A DNA stretch of 64,000 nucleotides from Pseudomonadota bacterium (GCA_023388175.1 JAEWGT010000009.1:523367-587366); one strand, 5' to 3'. Positions 15,825 to 25,031 are shown, counted from the stretch's first letter. Numbers and translations are program-made. Notes: generated by a model not told the origin, from the letters alone.

Positions 15825-16816
15825 CCGACACCACGGCCCCGGCCGCAAAATCCGGTATCCGCATCTCCGGCGCTTTCCATCGGCTGCTGGCCTTTTCAGG
15901 GCTGATCGCGCTGGTCGCGGTGTTTTCGCTGGCCTCGCCCAATTTCATGCAGACCCAGAATATCCTGGCCATCCTGCAGGCAACTTCGGTCAATGGCGTT
16001 CTCGCCATTGCGGCGACGCTGGTGATTATCACCGGCGGCATCGACCTTTCGGTCGGCACGTTGATGACCTTCTGCGCGGTGATCGCCGGGGTGATCCTCA
16101 CCTATCTCGGCTGGCCGCTGCCATTGGGCGTGCTGGGTGCCATTCTGGCCGGAACGGCCAGCGGGCTGGTCTCGGGCGTGGTCATCGCCAAGCTCAAGGT
16201 GCCGCCCTTCATTGCCACGCTTGGCATGATGCTGATCCTCAAGGGATTGTCGCTGGTGATTTCCGGCACGCGACCGATCTATTTCAACGATACGCCGGGC
16301 TTTACCCAGATATCACAGGGTTCGATTGTCGGCGCGCTGATCCCCGCCTTGCCCATCCCCAATGGCGTGCTCATCCTGTTCGGCGTGGCGCTGCTGGCCG
16401 CTTTCATTCTCGGCAAGACCGCGCTGGGCCGCTACACCTTCGCCCTGGGCTCCAACGAGGAAGCGGTGCGTCTCTCTGGCGTCAATGTCGATCGCTGGAA
16501 GATCGCCGTCTATGCCACCGCCGGTTCCATTTGCGGTGTGGCAGGTCTGCTTATCGCCTCGCGCCTCAATTCTGCGCAGCCGGCTTTGGGGCAGGGCTAT
16601 GAACTCGATGCCATCGCCGCCGTGGTCATTGGCGGTACGTCGCTTTCGGGCGGCCGCGGCACTGTGCTCGGCACGCTGATCGGCGCGCTCATCATTTCCG
16701 TTCTGGCCAATGGCCTGCGCATCCTTTCGGTGGCCCAGGAATGGCAGACGGTGGTGACCGGCACCATCATCATCCTGGCCGTCTATGCCGATATTCTGCG
16801 TCGCCGCACACTCTAG
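15821..16816 (+). CDS. Sugar ABC transporter permease (RbsC type)
   Basis: A 331-residue inner-membrane protein with about nine to ten hydrophobic segments, the carbohydrate-uptake family 2 permease. ITGGIDLSVGTLMTFCAV (about residues 68-85), KLKVPPFIATLGMML and VVIGGTSLSGGRGTVLGTLIGA are the conserved RbsC motifs. Its start overlaps the ATPase stop, and an 86-base spacer with GGGAGGA leads to the binding protein. It forms a homodimeric channel in the ribose-type systems studied. Confidence 0.93.
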   Translation: MTDTTAPAAKSGIRISGAFHRLLAFSGLIALVAVFSLASPNFMQTQNILAILQATSVNGVLAIAATLVIITGGIDLSVGTLMTFCAVIAGVILTYLGWPLPLGVLGAILAGTASGLVSGVVIAKLKVPPFIATLGMMLILKGLSLVISGTRPIYFNDTPGFTQISQGSIVGALIPALPIPNGVLILFGVALLAAFILGKTALGRYTFALGSNEEAVRLSGVNVDRWKIAVYATAGSICGVAGLLIASRLNSAQPALGQGYELDAIAAVVIGGTSLSGGRGTVLGTLIGALIISVLANGLRILSVAQEWQTVVTGTIIILAVYADILRRRTL

Positions 16817-16902
16817 GCGATGGCTCGTTCCCCGCGCGTTCCGCGCCAAAAAGAGGCTCAAGCAATGCCCGAAAATTCAAAGCAGCATTTGGGAGGATAA
16901 CC

Positions 16903-17850
16903 ATGCTCAACCGTCGCACCCTGCTCGGCGCCATCAGCGCCATGGCCCTGCTGGCTTCCGCCGGCGCACCAGCCTTCGCGCAGGAAAATTATGACATTGC
17001 CCTGATTTCGAAGGGGTTCCAGCACCAGTTCTGGCAGGCCGTGAAGGCCGGTGCCGACCAGGCAGCCGCAGATCTCGGCGTATCCGTCACCTTTGAAGGG
17101 CCGGAAAGCGAAACCCAGGTGGACCGCCAGATGGATATGCTGGCCGCAGCCCTCTCGCGCAATCCCGACGCCATCGGCTTCGCCGCACTCGATAGTCAGG
17201 CCGCGACACCCCTGCTGCAGCAGGCCGATGCTGCCGGTATTCCGGTCATCGCCTTCGATAGCGGCGTGGACAGCGACATCCCCCTGACCACTGCCACCAC
17301 CGACAATGTCGCGGCAGCGGCGCTGGCAGCCGACGTCATGGGCGAGTTGATCGGCGGGGAAGGCAAGATCGCCGTCGTCGCACATGACCAGACCAGCCGC
17401 ACCGGCATTGATCGTCGCGACGGTTTCGTCAATCGGATCGCCGAAACCTATCCCAATATCGAAATCGTCTCGATCCAGTACGGTGGCGGCGATCAGCTGC
17501 AATCGACCGAAATCACCAAGTCGATCCTGTTGGCCAACCCTGATCTGAAAGGCATCTTCGGCACCAATGAAGGATCGGCCATCGGCGTTGCCAATGGCAA
17601 GCAGGAACTGGGTAGCGACGTCGTGGTCATCGGCTTCGATTCGGGCGCCGCGCAGAAGGGTATGATTGCTTCTGGCCTCATGGCCGGCGCCATCACCCAG
17701 AACCCGGTTGGCATCGGCTATCAGACGGTGCAGGCAGCCGTTGCCGCGCTCAAGGGTGAAGACCTGCCGCCGATCATCGATACCGGCTTCTACTATTATG
17801 ACGCCAACAACATGAATGATGCCGAAATCGCGGCAGTTCTCTACGACTAA
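16903..17850 (+). CDS. Sugar ABC transporter substrate-binding protein (RbsB type)
   Basis: A 315-residue periplasmic binding protein with a signal peptide ending APAFAQ (about residue 26). The mature chain starts NYDIALISKGFQHQFWQAVKAGADQAAADLG, a family 1 periplasmic-binding fold, with IGFAALDSQAATPLLQQADAAGIPVIAFDSGVDSD forming the second strand-helix unit of the pocket. It belongs to the GntR-linked importer upstream. A GC-rich hairpin follows, probably shielding this abundant transcript part from 3' decay while allowing read-through. Confidence 0.92.
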   Translation: MLNRRTLLGAISAMALLASAGAPAFAQENYDIALISKGFQHQFWQAVKAGADQAAADLGVSVTFEGPESETQVDRQMDMLAAALSRNPDAIGFAALDSQAATPLLQQADAAGIPVIAFDSGVDSDIPLTTATTDNVAAAALAADVMGELIGGEGKIAVVAHDQTSRTGIDRRDGFVNRIAETYPNIEIVSIQYGGGDQLQSTEITKSILLANPDLKGIFGTNEGSAIGVANGKQELGSDVVVIGFDSGAAQKGMIASGLMAGAITQNPVGIGYQTVQAAVAALKGEDLPPIIDTGFYYYDANNMNDAEIAAVLYD

Positions 17851-17857
17851 ACGTCTC

Positions 17858-17882
17858 CGGGCCGGGCGGTTTGCCCGGCCCG
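17858..17882 (+). terminator. GC-rich hairpin after the binding-protein gene
   Basis: CGGGCCGGGC-GGTTT-GCCCGGCCCG forms a perfect ten-pair stem with no thymine run behind it. It is more likely an mRNA-stabilising or partial terminator between the transporter and catabolic genes than a full stop. Confidence 0.6.
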
Positions 17883-17900
17883 CCTTCTTCAGGAATCAGC

Positions 17901-18632
17901 ATGGCCGACCTCACAGGAAAAATCGTTCTCGTCACCGCCGCCGCGCAGGGCATTGGCCGCGCCTCTGCGGAAGCTTTTGTGCGGGCCGGCGCCAGGGTGA
18001 TCGCCACCGACATCAATGCGGCCAAGCTGGCCGAGCTTGATGGCATGGCCGGCATCACCACCCGCCTGCTCGATGTGCTATCGACCGAGGCGGTCAAGCT
18101 GGCTGTCGCCGAGATCGGCCATATCGACGTGCTGTTCAACTGCGCGGGAGTGGTTCATTCCGGCACTGTGCTGGAGATGAGCGATGCCGATCTCGACTTC
18201 GCGCTGGCCCTCAATGTCAGGGCGCAGATCCGGACCATCCAGGCGGTGCTGCCACAGATGCTGGAGCGCCGTGACGGCGCCATCATCAACATGGCGACTG
18301 TGGCCAGCTCGGTGAAGGGCGTGCCCAACCGCGCGGCCTATACGATTTCGAAAGCTGCGGTCGTCGGCCTGACCAAGTCCATCGCCGCCGACTACACGAC
18401 ATCAAATATTCGCGTGAATGCCATCTGCCCCGGCACTGTGGACTCGCCCAGCCTGCACGAACGCTGGCATGCAACCGGTGATTTCGAGGCCGCCAAAAAA
18501 TCCTTCATCGCCCGCCAGCCCATCGGGCGCATCGCCCGGCCCGAGGAAGTCGCCGATCTGGCGGTCTATCTTGCCGGCGCGACCTACACGACCGGACAAG
18601 TCCATATCATCGACGGCGGCTGGACGGCCTGA
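17901..18632 (+). CDS. SDR dehydrogenase, likely 2-keto-3-deoxy-L-fuconate dehydrogenase
   Basis: A 243-residue short-chain dehydrogenase with the TAAAQGIGRASAEAF cofactor motif (about residues 13-27), NCAGV, and the catalytic YTISK at about 150. The late segment CPGTVDSPSLHERW with DGGWTA at the C-terminus resembles the DHRS6/BDH2 branch, which includes the bacterial 2-keto-3-deoxy-L-fuconate dehydrogenase. The gene for L-fuconate dehydratase starts five bases downstream, and that enzyme's product would be the substrate. Family fit and linkage agree; the exact substrate is inferred. Confidence 0.82.
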   Translation: MADLTGKIVLVTAAAQGIGRASAEAFVRAGARVIATDINAAKLAELDGMAGITTRLLDVLSTEAVKLAVAEIGHIDVLFNCAGVVHSGTVLEMSDADLDFALALNVRAQIRTIQAVLPQMLERRDGAIINMATVASSVKGVPNRAAYTISKAAVVGLTKSIAADYTTSNIRVNAICPGTVDSPSLHERWHATGDFEAAKKSFIARQPIGRIARPEEVADLAVYLAGATYTTGQVHIIDGGWTA

Positions 18633-18637
18633 TTGCC

Positions 18638-19912
18638 ATGACCAAGATCACCACGCTCACCACCCACGATCTGCGCTTCCCCACCTCGGCCTCGCTCGAT
18701 GGTTCGGACGCCATGAACCCCGATCCCGACTATTCCGCCGCCTATGTCGTCCTGGGCACCGACGGCGCGCATGAAGGCCATGGCCTGACCTTCACCATCG
18801 GCCGGGGGAATGAAGTTGTCGTCGCTGCCATAGAGGCGCTGCGCAGTCGGGTCATCGGTCTGGACCTTGAGTGGATCGCCTCCAATCCCGGCCGGTTCTG
18901 GCGCCATGTGACCGGCGATAGCCAGTTGCGCTGGATCGGCCCGGACAAGGGCGCCATGCACCTGGCAACCGGCGCTGTGGTCAATGCTGCATGGGATCTG
19001 ATGGCCAAGCAGGCGGGCAAGCCTGTCTGGCTCTATGTAGCCGAAATGAGCCCTGAACAGCTCGTCTCCATCGTGGACTTTCGTTACCTCACCGACGCGA
19101 TCACGCCCGAGGAAGCCTTGGCGATCTTCAAGGCCGCCGAGCCCGGCAAGGCCGAGCGCATCGCCACTCTGCGCAAGCAGGGCTATGCCTGCTACACCAC
19201 ATCCGCCGGCTGGTTGGGCTATTCAAACGAGAAGCTGACGCGGCTGGCCACCGAGGCGGTGGAAAGCGGCTTTACCCATATCAAGATGAAGGTCGGCCGC
19301 GATCTCGACGACGATATTCGTCGTCTTGAAATCGTCCGCTCCATTATGGGGCCGGACCGCCATCTGATGATAGACGCCAATCAGGTCTGGGAAGTGGACG
19401 AGGCGATCGATTGGGTCAACCAGCTCAAGCGCTTCAATCCCTTCTTCATCGAAGAGCCGACCAGCCCGGACGATGTCGAAGGTCATCGCAAGATCCGCGA
19501 GGCGATCGGTCCGGTAAAGGTCGCCACCGGCGAAATGTGCCAGAACCGCATTCTCTTCAAACAATTCATCACCCGCGACGCCATCGACGTGGTGCAGATC
19601 GACGCCTGCCGGCTCGGGGGCTTGAATGAAGTGCTCTCGGTGCTGCTCATGGCTGCCAAATATGGCAAGCCGGTCTGGCCTCATGCCGGGGGCGTGGGCC
19701 TGTGCGAATATGTCCAGCATCTTTCGATGATCGATTATCTGGTGGTGTCGGGCACCAAGGAGGGCAGGGTGATCGAATTCGTCGACCACCTCCACGAACA
19801 TTTCCTCGATCCCTGCATCATCGAAAATGCCGCCTATATGCCCCCGGAGCGGGCCGGTTTCTCGATAGAAATGAAACCGGCCTCCATCGTTGACAATACA
19901 TTCAGGGGCTGA
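18638..19912 (+). CDS. L-fuconate dehydratase
   Basis: A 424-residue enolase-superfamily enzyme removing water from L-fuconate to give 2-keto-3-deoxy-L-fuconate. The chain shows the fuconate dehydratase start (TTHDLRFPTSASLDGSDAMNPDPDYS), IKMKVG with the catalytic Lys near residue 218, DANQVWE and EEPTSPDDV for two Mg ligands, and the His-containing WPHAGGVGLCEYVQH around 350. The tryptophan-rich HVTGDSQLRWIGPDKG segment is also characteristic. It completes the transport-plus-oxidation cluster; the aldolase or hydrolase needed next is not obvious on this strand. Confidence 0.92.
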   Translation: MTKITTLTTHDLRFPTSASLDGSDAMNPDPDYSAAYVVLGTDGAHEGHGLTFTIGRGNEVVVAAIEALRSRVIGLDLEWIASNPGRFWRHVTGDSQLRWIGPDKGAMHLATGAVVNAAWDLMAKQAGKPVWLYVAEMSPEQLVSIVDFRYLTDAITPEEALAIFKAAEPGKAERIATLRKQGYACYTTSAGWLGYSNEKLTRLATEAVESGFTHIKMKVGRDLDDDIRRLEIVRSIMGPDRHLMIDANQVWEVDEAIDWVNQLKRFNPFFIEEPTSPDDVEGHRKIREAIGPVKVATGEMCQNRILFKQFITRDAIDVVQIDACRLGGLNEVLSVLLMAAKYGKPVWPHAGGVGLCEYVQHLSMIDYLVVSGTKEGRVIEFVDHLHEHFLDPCIIENAAYMPPERAGFSIEMKPASIVDNTFRG

Positions 19913-19915
19913 GTT

Positions 19916-20656
19916 TCAGGCGGCGATGGTGCTGGAAATCGTACCCCAATCGCCGAACCGCCCGGTGACCTGTTGCGCGCCATCAAGCGCCAGCAGGGCG
20001 CGCGATCCAGTGATGATCACCTGACCGGCCTTGAGCGCCATGCCTCGCGTGCTGGCATGTCCGGACAACCAGGCGAGTGCATCCAGGATCTGGTCCCAAC
20101 TGGCGCCCTCGCTGACGCTATGGGCGAGCTTTCCGTCATAGTCGAGCGTGACGTCCAAAGTGCCCAGATCGGCGCGGATGCGGTCATCAAAGGCCCCGCC
20201 GACAACCACGGCGCCATTGCTCTGCAAGTCGCCCAGCACCAGATTGGGGGGCATGGCGGCGCGGTCGACAAAAGGATTGGCGATCAGTTCGAGCGCCGGA
20301 TGCACGCTGCCGATGGCCGCCTCCACCGCCTGCCTATCCGCACCCGGTGCGATATCGGCAGAAAGACGCACCGCGACCTCCACCTCGGCAAGGAAGAAGC
20401 GGCGCCCGGCGCCATCCAGTTTCGCGCCGGCCTCAAAATAGCGGTTCTGCGGCAGCGGCGAGCATAGCGGCTCATCACCTCGCCCGGCTGCAATCTTCCA
20501 GCCCCCGATCGCGCCCAACTGGCTCACGATTTCGTTCTGTAGCGCATAGGCACCGGCGCGGTCCGTGGGGGCGATGACTGGTGCGGCGTCGATCAGTGCG
20601 CCGCCGTCATGGGCGGCGATGAGCCAGGCCGCGAGCTCGGCAATGGTTTGCGTCAT
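19916..20656 (-). CDS. 2-keto-4-pentenoate hydratase-like (FAH superfamily) protein
   Basis: A 246-residue member of the fumarylacetoacetate-hydrolase fold, MhpD branch, whose members add water to or cleave 2-keto acids with Mg. FLAEVEVAVRLSADI (about residue 88, with the Glu metal ligands), HPALELIANPF and the C-terminal ALKAGQVIITGSRA are visible. It is last in the minus-strand run after the DeoR gene and converges with the fuconate dehydratase. The FAH fold is also used by 2,4-diketo-3-deoxy-L-fuconate hydrolase, so it might supply the missing step of that pathway, but the MhpD-like sequence argues for a simple keto-acid hydratase. Confidence 0.8.
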   Translation of the reverse strand: MTQTIAELAAWLIAAHDGGALIDAAPVIAPTDRAGAYALQNEIVSQLGAIGGWKIAAGRGDEPLCSPLPQNRYFEAGAKLDGAGRRFFLAEVEVAVRLSADIAPGADRQAVEAAIGSVHPALELIANPFVDRAAMPPNLVLGDLQSNGAVVVGGAFDDRIRADLGTLDVTLDYDGKLAHSVSEGASWDQILDALAWLSGHASTRGMALKAGQVIITGSRALLALDGAQQVTGRFGDWGTISSTIAA

Positions 20657-20680
20657 GATGATGAGAAGTCCTGGAAAAGC

Positions 20681-21448
20681 TCAGGCAAGGCCTGTTTCTA
20701 CGAGTCGAATGCCTGCATTGGCGCAGACCTGCCTTATCGAGTCCAGCGGACAATGGTCGGTGATGAAACTATTGGCCTGTGCCAGATGGCCGATCCGCAC
20801 CGGCGCGGTCCGCGCGAATTTGGTGGCGTCGGACACAACGATCACATGCCGTGCATTGGCGATGATGGCCTGCGCCACTTTCACCTCCCGATAGTCGAAG
20901 TCCAGCAGCGCACCATCCGGGTCGATGGCCGAAACGCCGATCACGGCGAAATCCACTTTGAACTGGCGGATGAAATCGACTGCCGCCTCGCCCACGATTC
21001 CACCATCGGCAGGGCGCACCACGCCACCGGCAATCACGACCTCCATAGAGGGCACCACGCGCAAATGGTTGGCCACATTGATGTTATTGGTGATAACCAT
21101 GAGCCCGTGATGATCGATCAAGGCCTGGCTCACCGCTTCGGTGGTGGTACCGATATTGATGAACAGCGAGGCATTGTCCGGAATCAGCGCCGCTGCGGCC
21201 CTGCCGATGGCGCGCTTTTCCACCGGAGCGATCTGCCGCCGCGCCTCATATTCCACATTCTCCACGCCTGAAGGGTGCATGGCGCCGCCATGGGTGCGCC
21301 TGAGCACCCCGCGCTCGCACAGCGCGTTGAGATCCTTGCGGACGGTCTGTGGCGTCACCTCGAACAGCGCAACCAGCGCGTCGACAAGCACCTCACCCTG
21401 CTGGCGGGCCATTTCGATGATTTTCGCCTGCCGCATAGCTGGGGTCAT
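20681..21448 (-). CDS. DeoR-family transcriptional regulator
   Basis: A 255-residue repressor with an N-terminal helix-turn-helix (VLVDALVALFEVTPQTVRKDLNALCERGVLRRTHGGAM, about residues 18-55) and a C-terminal sugar-phosphate sensor domain shaped like ribose-5-phosphate isomerase; NIGTTTEAVSQALIDH and ADGGIVGEAAVDFIRQFKVDFAVIGVSAID are typical of GlpR-like members. I start it at MTPAMRQAKIIEMARQQG. It sits between the MlrC-family gene and the hydratase gene and presumably controls this minus-strand group. The inducer is not known. Confidence 0.88.
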   Translation of the reverse strand: MTPAMRQAKIIEMARQQGEVLVDALVALFEVTPQTVRKDLNALCERGVLRRTHGGAMHPSGVENVEYEARRQIAPVEKRAIGRAAAALIPDNASLFINIGTTTEAVSQALIDHHGLMVITNNINVANHLRVVPSMEVVIAGGVVRPADGGIVGEAAVDFIRQFKVDFAVIGVSAIDPDGALLDFDYREVKVAQAIIANARHVIVVSDATKFARTAPVRIGHLAQANSFITDHCPLDSIRQVCANAGIRLVETGLA

Positions 21449-21510
21449 GCTGCTTCCCTTTGCTTTCGCTTTTTGAATAAACGAAAGCACAGAGCAGGGA
21501 AAGCGGGCGA

Positions 21511-22944
21511 TCAACCCGCCCGAGCCGACCACTTCACCTTCGGCGCGAATGCAAAATCCTTGTCGAACGGATAGGTTGGCATGGGTGTATGCCTGCGCTC
21601 GGTTCGTTCCACGAACTGATCCACCACGCCGGGCGACAGCGCCATAATGCCGGGATTGGCCATCGGCCCGAGCTCTGGCGACAGATAGCCCGATTTGACT
21701 GCCACGACGCGCGCGTTACGCGGGTCTAGGCCAAGCCGCGTGAAATCGGCAATATTATGAAACGGGCGGCGGCGTGCGGTCAGCACCAGGTCGATACCGC
21801 CAATGCGCACGACGGCTTCGCGCAAGCGGGCTTCGGCGGTTTCTGCGAGAAACATCACCTCCGCCTCGACATCGACTGGCGTGCTGGACGGATCGAGGCT
21901 GGCCCCGATATGGAGCTGCACTCTGGCGCCAATGCCCGCAGCATAGGCTTTATTGGTCGCCATGCTGTCGGCGATGCCGGCAAAAATGACATTCTGGGCG
22001 TCGCGTGCGATCAGCGCCGCCAGAACCTCGGCGCGATCGCCTACGCCGCCACCAGTGGGATTGTCGCCGGATTCGGCCAGCACCACCGGATGGGTCGGGC
22101 TGGCCAGTGCGCGCTCCACGCATGCGTCAATCGATCCGGTTTCCATGCCGAATACGAACTGGCTGCGAATGTTCCAATAGTCCTGCGCCAGATGCAACGC
22201 CGCCTCTTCCATTGCGGCGCGGTCGGTGCCGGTGACGATCGCGCAGGCCGTGGCGCGGGGCTCGTCGGCCCAGACATAGCCGACCTGAAAGGACGCATCC
22301 CAGATCCCGCTCGGCTCTTCCACCTGATGAATCTGTGTATAGAAGCTGCGGGCCGGCTCGTCCTGTGTGGACGTACGTTCGCCCGGCAACAGCACCGGGA
22401 CCGGCGCCCAGGCAAGTTTGGGTCTGACACCAGTTTTGAGGGCCCGCACCAGCATGGTGACGGCGCGGCGCATCGTATCGGGCACGTCGATATGCGGCGC
22501 CGTGCGGTAGGTCGAGAAGATATCGAGGCTATCGATGATTTTCTGGCTGACATTGCCATGCAGGTCATAGCTCGCTGCAATGATGACGTCCGGCCCGACA
22601 ACCTCGCGCACCGCTGCGATGAAATCGCCTTCGGCATCGAACATGCCCTCGACGAACATGGCCCCGTGCATGGCCAGATAGACGCCATCGAGCGGCAGGG
22701 CGTTCCGGATTCCGTCGAGTATCTGCGCTTTCCAGCGGTGGTACAGCCCGTTCTCGACCGGTCCGCCGGCAATGGCCCGGGCATGCAGAATGGTGATGAA
22801 CTCGGCGGGGAAATGCGTCAGGAAATCGAAATACTGATCCTTGAGCATGGAAGGCCCAGCCAGCACGCGGAAATCGGCCTCTCGGGCGAGAACGGGATTG
22901 TAGGTGCTGCATTCTGTATGCAGTCCGGCGACGGCAATACGCAT
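21511..22944 (-). CDS. MlrC/M81-family metalloprotein
   Basis: A 477-residue protein of the M81 family named after MlrC of microcystin degradation. The N-terminal AVAGLHTECSTYNP supplies a His and Glu, YDLHGNVS (about residue 140) and APHIDVPDT (about 168) supply further candidate zinc ligands. No signal peptide is seen, so it acts in the cytoplasm. Most chromosomal members next to transporters have no known substrate; they are presumed amide or peptide hydrolases. Its neighbours are an MFS carrier, a SnoaL-like protein and a DeoR regulator, suggesting breakdown of an imported small molecule rather than microcystin. Confidence 0.87.
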   Translation of the reverse strand: MRIAVAGLHTECSTYNPVLAREADFRVLAGPSMLKDQYFDFLTHFPAEFITILHARAIAGGPVENGLYHRWKAQILDGIRNALPLDGVYLAMHGAMFVEGMFDAEGDFIAAVREVVGPDVIIAASYDLHGNVSQKIIDSLDIFSTYRTAPHIDVPDTMRRAVTMLVRALKTGVRPKLAWAPVPVLLPGERTSTQDEPARSFYTQIHQVEEPSGIWDASFQVGYVWADEPRATACAIVTGTDRAAMEEAALHLAQDYWNIRSQFVFGMETGSIDACVERALASPTHPVVLAESGDNPTGGGVGDRAEVLAALIARDAQNVIFAGIADSMATNKAYAAGIGARVQLHIGASLDPSSTPVDVEAEVMFLAETAEARLREAVVRIGGIDLVLTARRRPFHNIADFTRLGLDPRNARVVAVKSGYLSPELGPMANPGIMALSPGVVDQFVERTERRHTPMPTYPFDKDFAFAPKVKWSARAG

Positions 22945-23008
22945 CTTGGAAATCTCCGTAGGACAAACCGCTTGAGTGAAACGAATTGAGATGGGGCGGC
23001 CAGCGGGA

Positions 23009-24172
23009 CTATGCCTGATTGGCGCGATTGTTCTGCGAAGCCAGCCGCCCCGTCAGCAACAGGCTGAGCAGCAGGAAAGGCAGGATACAGGCGACGCCGA
23101 GGCGAATATCGCTGTGTTCAGCCACGAAGCCGATAAGCGGCGGGCCGACCAGGAAACCGGTCAGCGCCACAAAGGACAGCACCGCCACATTGGCTGAAGC
23201 GGCGCGGTCGCCGATGCCGGCAGCGGCGGTGACCGCCAGCGGGAAGCCGACCGAAACGCCGAAGCCGATCGTGCCAAATCCGACAAGGGCGATCGTCACA
23301 TTGGGAGCAACGTAGAGCAGGACCGCTCCGAGAACGGCCAGAACGCCACACAGGCGCGCCGTGCCCACCGCGCCGAGCCGCGACTTGAGGCTGTCGCCAC
23401 CGAACCGGCCCGCCGCGACCATGAAGGCAAAGACCGAATAGCCGAGACCCACGATTCCGCCTTCCGCTGCCAGTGCATCACGCAGGAAGATCGCCGACCA
23501 GTCGGCCATGGCGCCCTCGGTCATGGTAATCCCGAAGACGAACAGGCAGACACCCAGCAGCGCCGGGCCGGGCAACGACCAGGCCGAGCGTTGCGGGGCC
23601 TCGCGGTCCGGGGTTTCGCCCATAAGCGGCGGGAGGGCATAACCGGCAGCGATTCCCATGGGCAGGGAAAGCGCGGCGACCGCCAGAATGGCCCAGTTCG
23701 GCGCCAGACCGAGCCCGGCCATGCCCGAGCCGATAAGGCTGCCCACCATGATGCCGATGGACCAGAAGCCATGCGACTTGGTCATGATCAGGCTGCCGGT
23801 GGATTTCTCGACGGCATCGGCACCGACATTGAGGCCAAGCTCAAGAAAGGAAATGGCCGAGCCCGAGAGCATCAGGGCAATGAACAGCATGATCGGGTCT
23901 GGTGCAAAGGCCGGCAGACTGACCGCCGCGGCATAATAGAGGAAGCCGATCATGATGGTGGTCCGTGGCCCGATCCTGCCGACCAGCGGCCCGGCAAAGG
24001 GCAGTGTCAGCAATGTGCCAAGAGGCATGCCGAGCAAGGCCAGCGCCAGTGCGGCCGGTCCAAGTCCCAGCCCGGCCTGAATCTCTGGTATGCGCGGCAA
24101 CCATGACCCAAAAGCGATGGGCTGAAGGAAAAACACCAGCATGATCAGACGTTGGGGGGTAAGGAGCGGCAT
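23009..24172 (-). CDS. MFS transporter, YbjJ-like
   Basis: A 387-residue carrier with 12 predicted membrane helices. WLPRIPEIQAGLGLGPAALALALLGMPLGTLL in helices 1-2, FAGPLVGRIGPRTTIMIG in the first loop, MTKSHGFWSIGIMVGSLIG and TEGAMADWSAIFLRD are shared with the YbjJ/fucose-permease-like branch of the superfamily. It is on the same strand as the MlrC-family gene 64 bases away. Direction of transport and substrate are not evident. Confidence 0.85.
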   Translation of the reverse strand: MPLLTPQRLIMLVFFLQPIAFGSWLPRIPEIQAGLGLGPAALALALLGMPLGTLLTLPFAGPLVGRIGPRTTIMIGFLYYAAAVSLPAFAPDPIMLFIALMLSGSAISFLELGLNVGADAVEKSTGSLIMTKSHGFWSIGIMVGSLIGSGMAGLGLAPNWAILAVAALSLPMGIAAGYALPPLMGETPDREAPQRSAWSLPGPALLGVCLFVFGITMTEGAMADWSAIFLRDALAAEGGIVGLGYSVFAFMVAAGRFGGDSLKSRLGAVGTARLCGVLAVLGAVLLYVAPNVTIALVGFGTIGFGVSVGFPLAVTAAAGIGDRAASANVAVLSFVALTGFLVGPPLIGFVAEHSDIRLGVACILPFLLLSLLLTGRLASQNNRANQA

Positions 24173-24270
24173 GGCAGATACCTGATTGGCGCTGATGGTT
24201 GGTCGGGGGGCGGTGCACGCATTGCGCCGCTATTCACGCGCGGCGCCTGTGGCCTTGATGGCGTTTTGCC

Positions 24271-24765
24271 TTAACGGGGCGCCGTCGAGCCCATTGGATA
24301 GGGCAGGTATCCCACAAAACCGGTCAGCTTCCATTGGCCACCGACCTTGCGGCAGAAATAGAGCGTCTGCCAGTTCAGCCGATTCACGCCTCCATCTGCC
24401 TTTCTGATCTCACCATTGAATTTCTTGTGCGCCACGGCGCGTTCGCCGGAAATTTCGATCTCGGTAAGGCTGGTGGCCCGGTGAATGCCAGCTTCCTGAT
24501 CCTCGGCATAGGCGACGCCTTGACCCTCATGGGCCTGGCGCAGCCATTCGTCCCGATATTGCGCCAGCGTGGGAAAGCTGATGGTCCAGCCATCGGGATT
24601 GTCGGTGCGATTACCGTTGATGCCCATGAAATCGTCAGCGACGAAATCGCCTTCCACCATCGACCAGTCGGCGTTCACATAAGCCTTGATGTCGCGCGGT
24701 ACCAGCATGGTCCAGATAGCCGAGCGGTCGGCGTCATCAGGGAACGGGTTGGTCGAAAGGCTCAT
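24271..24765 (-). CDS. SnoaL/NTF2-like protein
   Basis: A 164-residue protein that looks like a cone-shaped NTF2-like fold: LVPRDIKAYVNADWSMVEGDFVADDFMGIN at the N-terminal helix pair, RATSLTEIEISGERAVAHKKF and LYFCRKVGGQWKLTGFVGYLPYP as the beta sheet. Such proteins are ligand-binding or small isomerases. I start it at MSLSTNPFPDDADRS, where upstream codons are less protein-like. It leads the minus-strand run that includes the MFS and MlrC genes. Function is unknown. Confidence 0.7.
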   Translation of the reverse strand: MSLSTNPFPDDADRSAIWTMLVPRDIKAYVNADWSMVEGDFVADDFMGINGNRTDNPDGWTISFPTLAQYRDEWLRQAHEGQGVAYAEDQEAGIHRATSLTEIEISGERAVAHKKFNGEIRKADGGVNRLNWQTLYFCRKVGGQWKLTGFVGYLPYPMGSTAPR

Positions 24766-25031
24766 GTCCGTCTCGCTTCTGCTGATGTGACGCCTCTGAT
24801 GTACGTCCACCAAGTCTGTTTCAAATTTTCAATTGCGTCATCAGTGCGCGGCCTTCTGAAAGAGGCCACATGGATACCAATTGCGACATGCTGCGCTTTG
24901 GACGTCATTTTGTCCACACCCTACTAGCGCATAACAACCGGAAATTGGCCTAGAAATACGGCAAAGCGCCGACAGTTTGAGCATATTTCGCGGGTGGCTT
25001 AAATTGGTATTGTATTGGCGTCGAATGTGTG

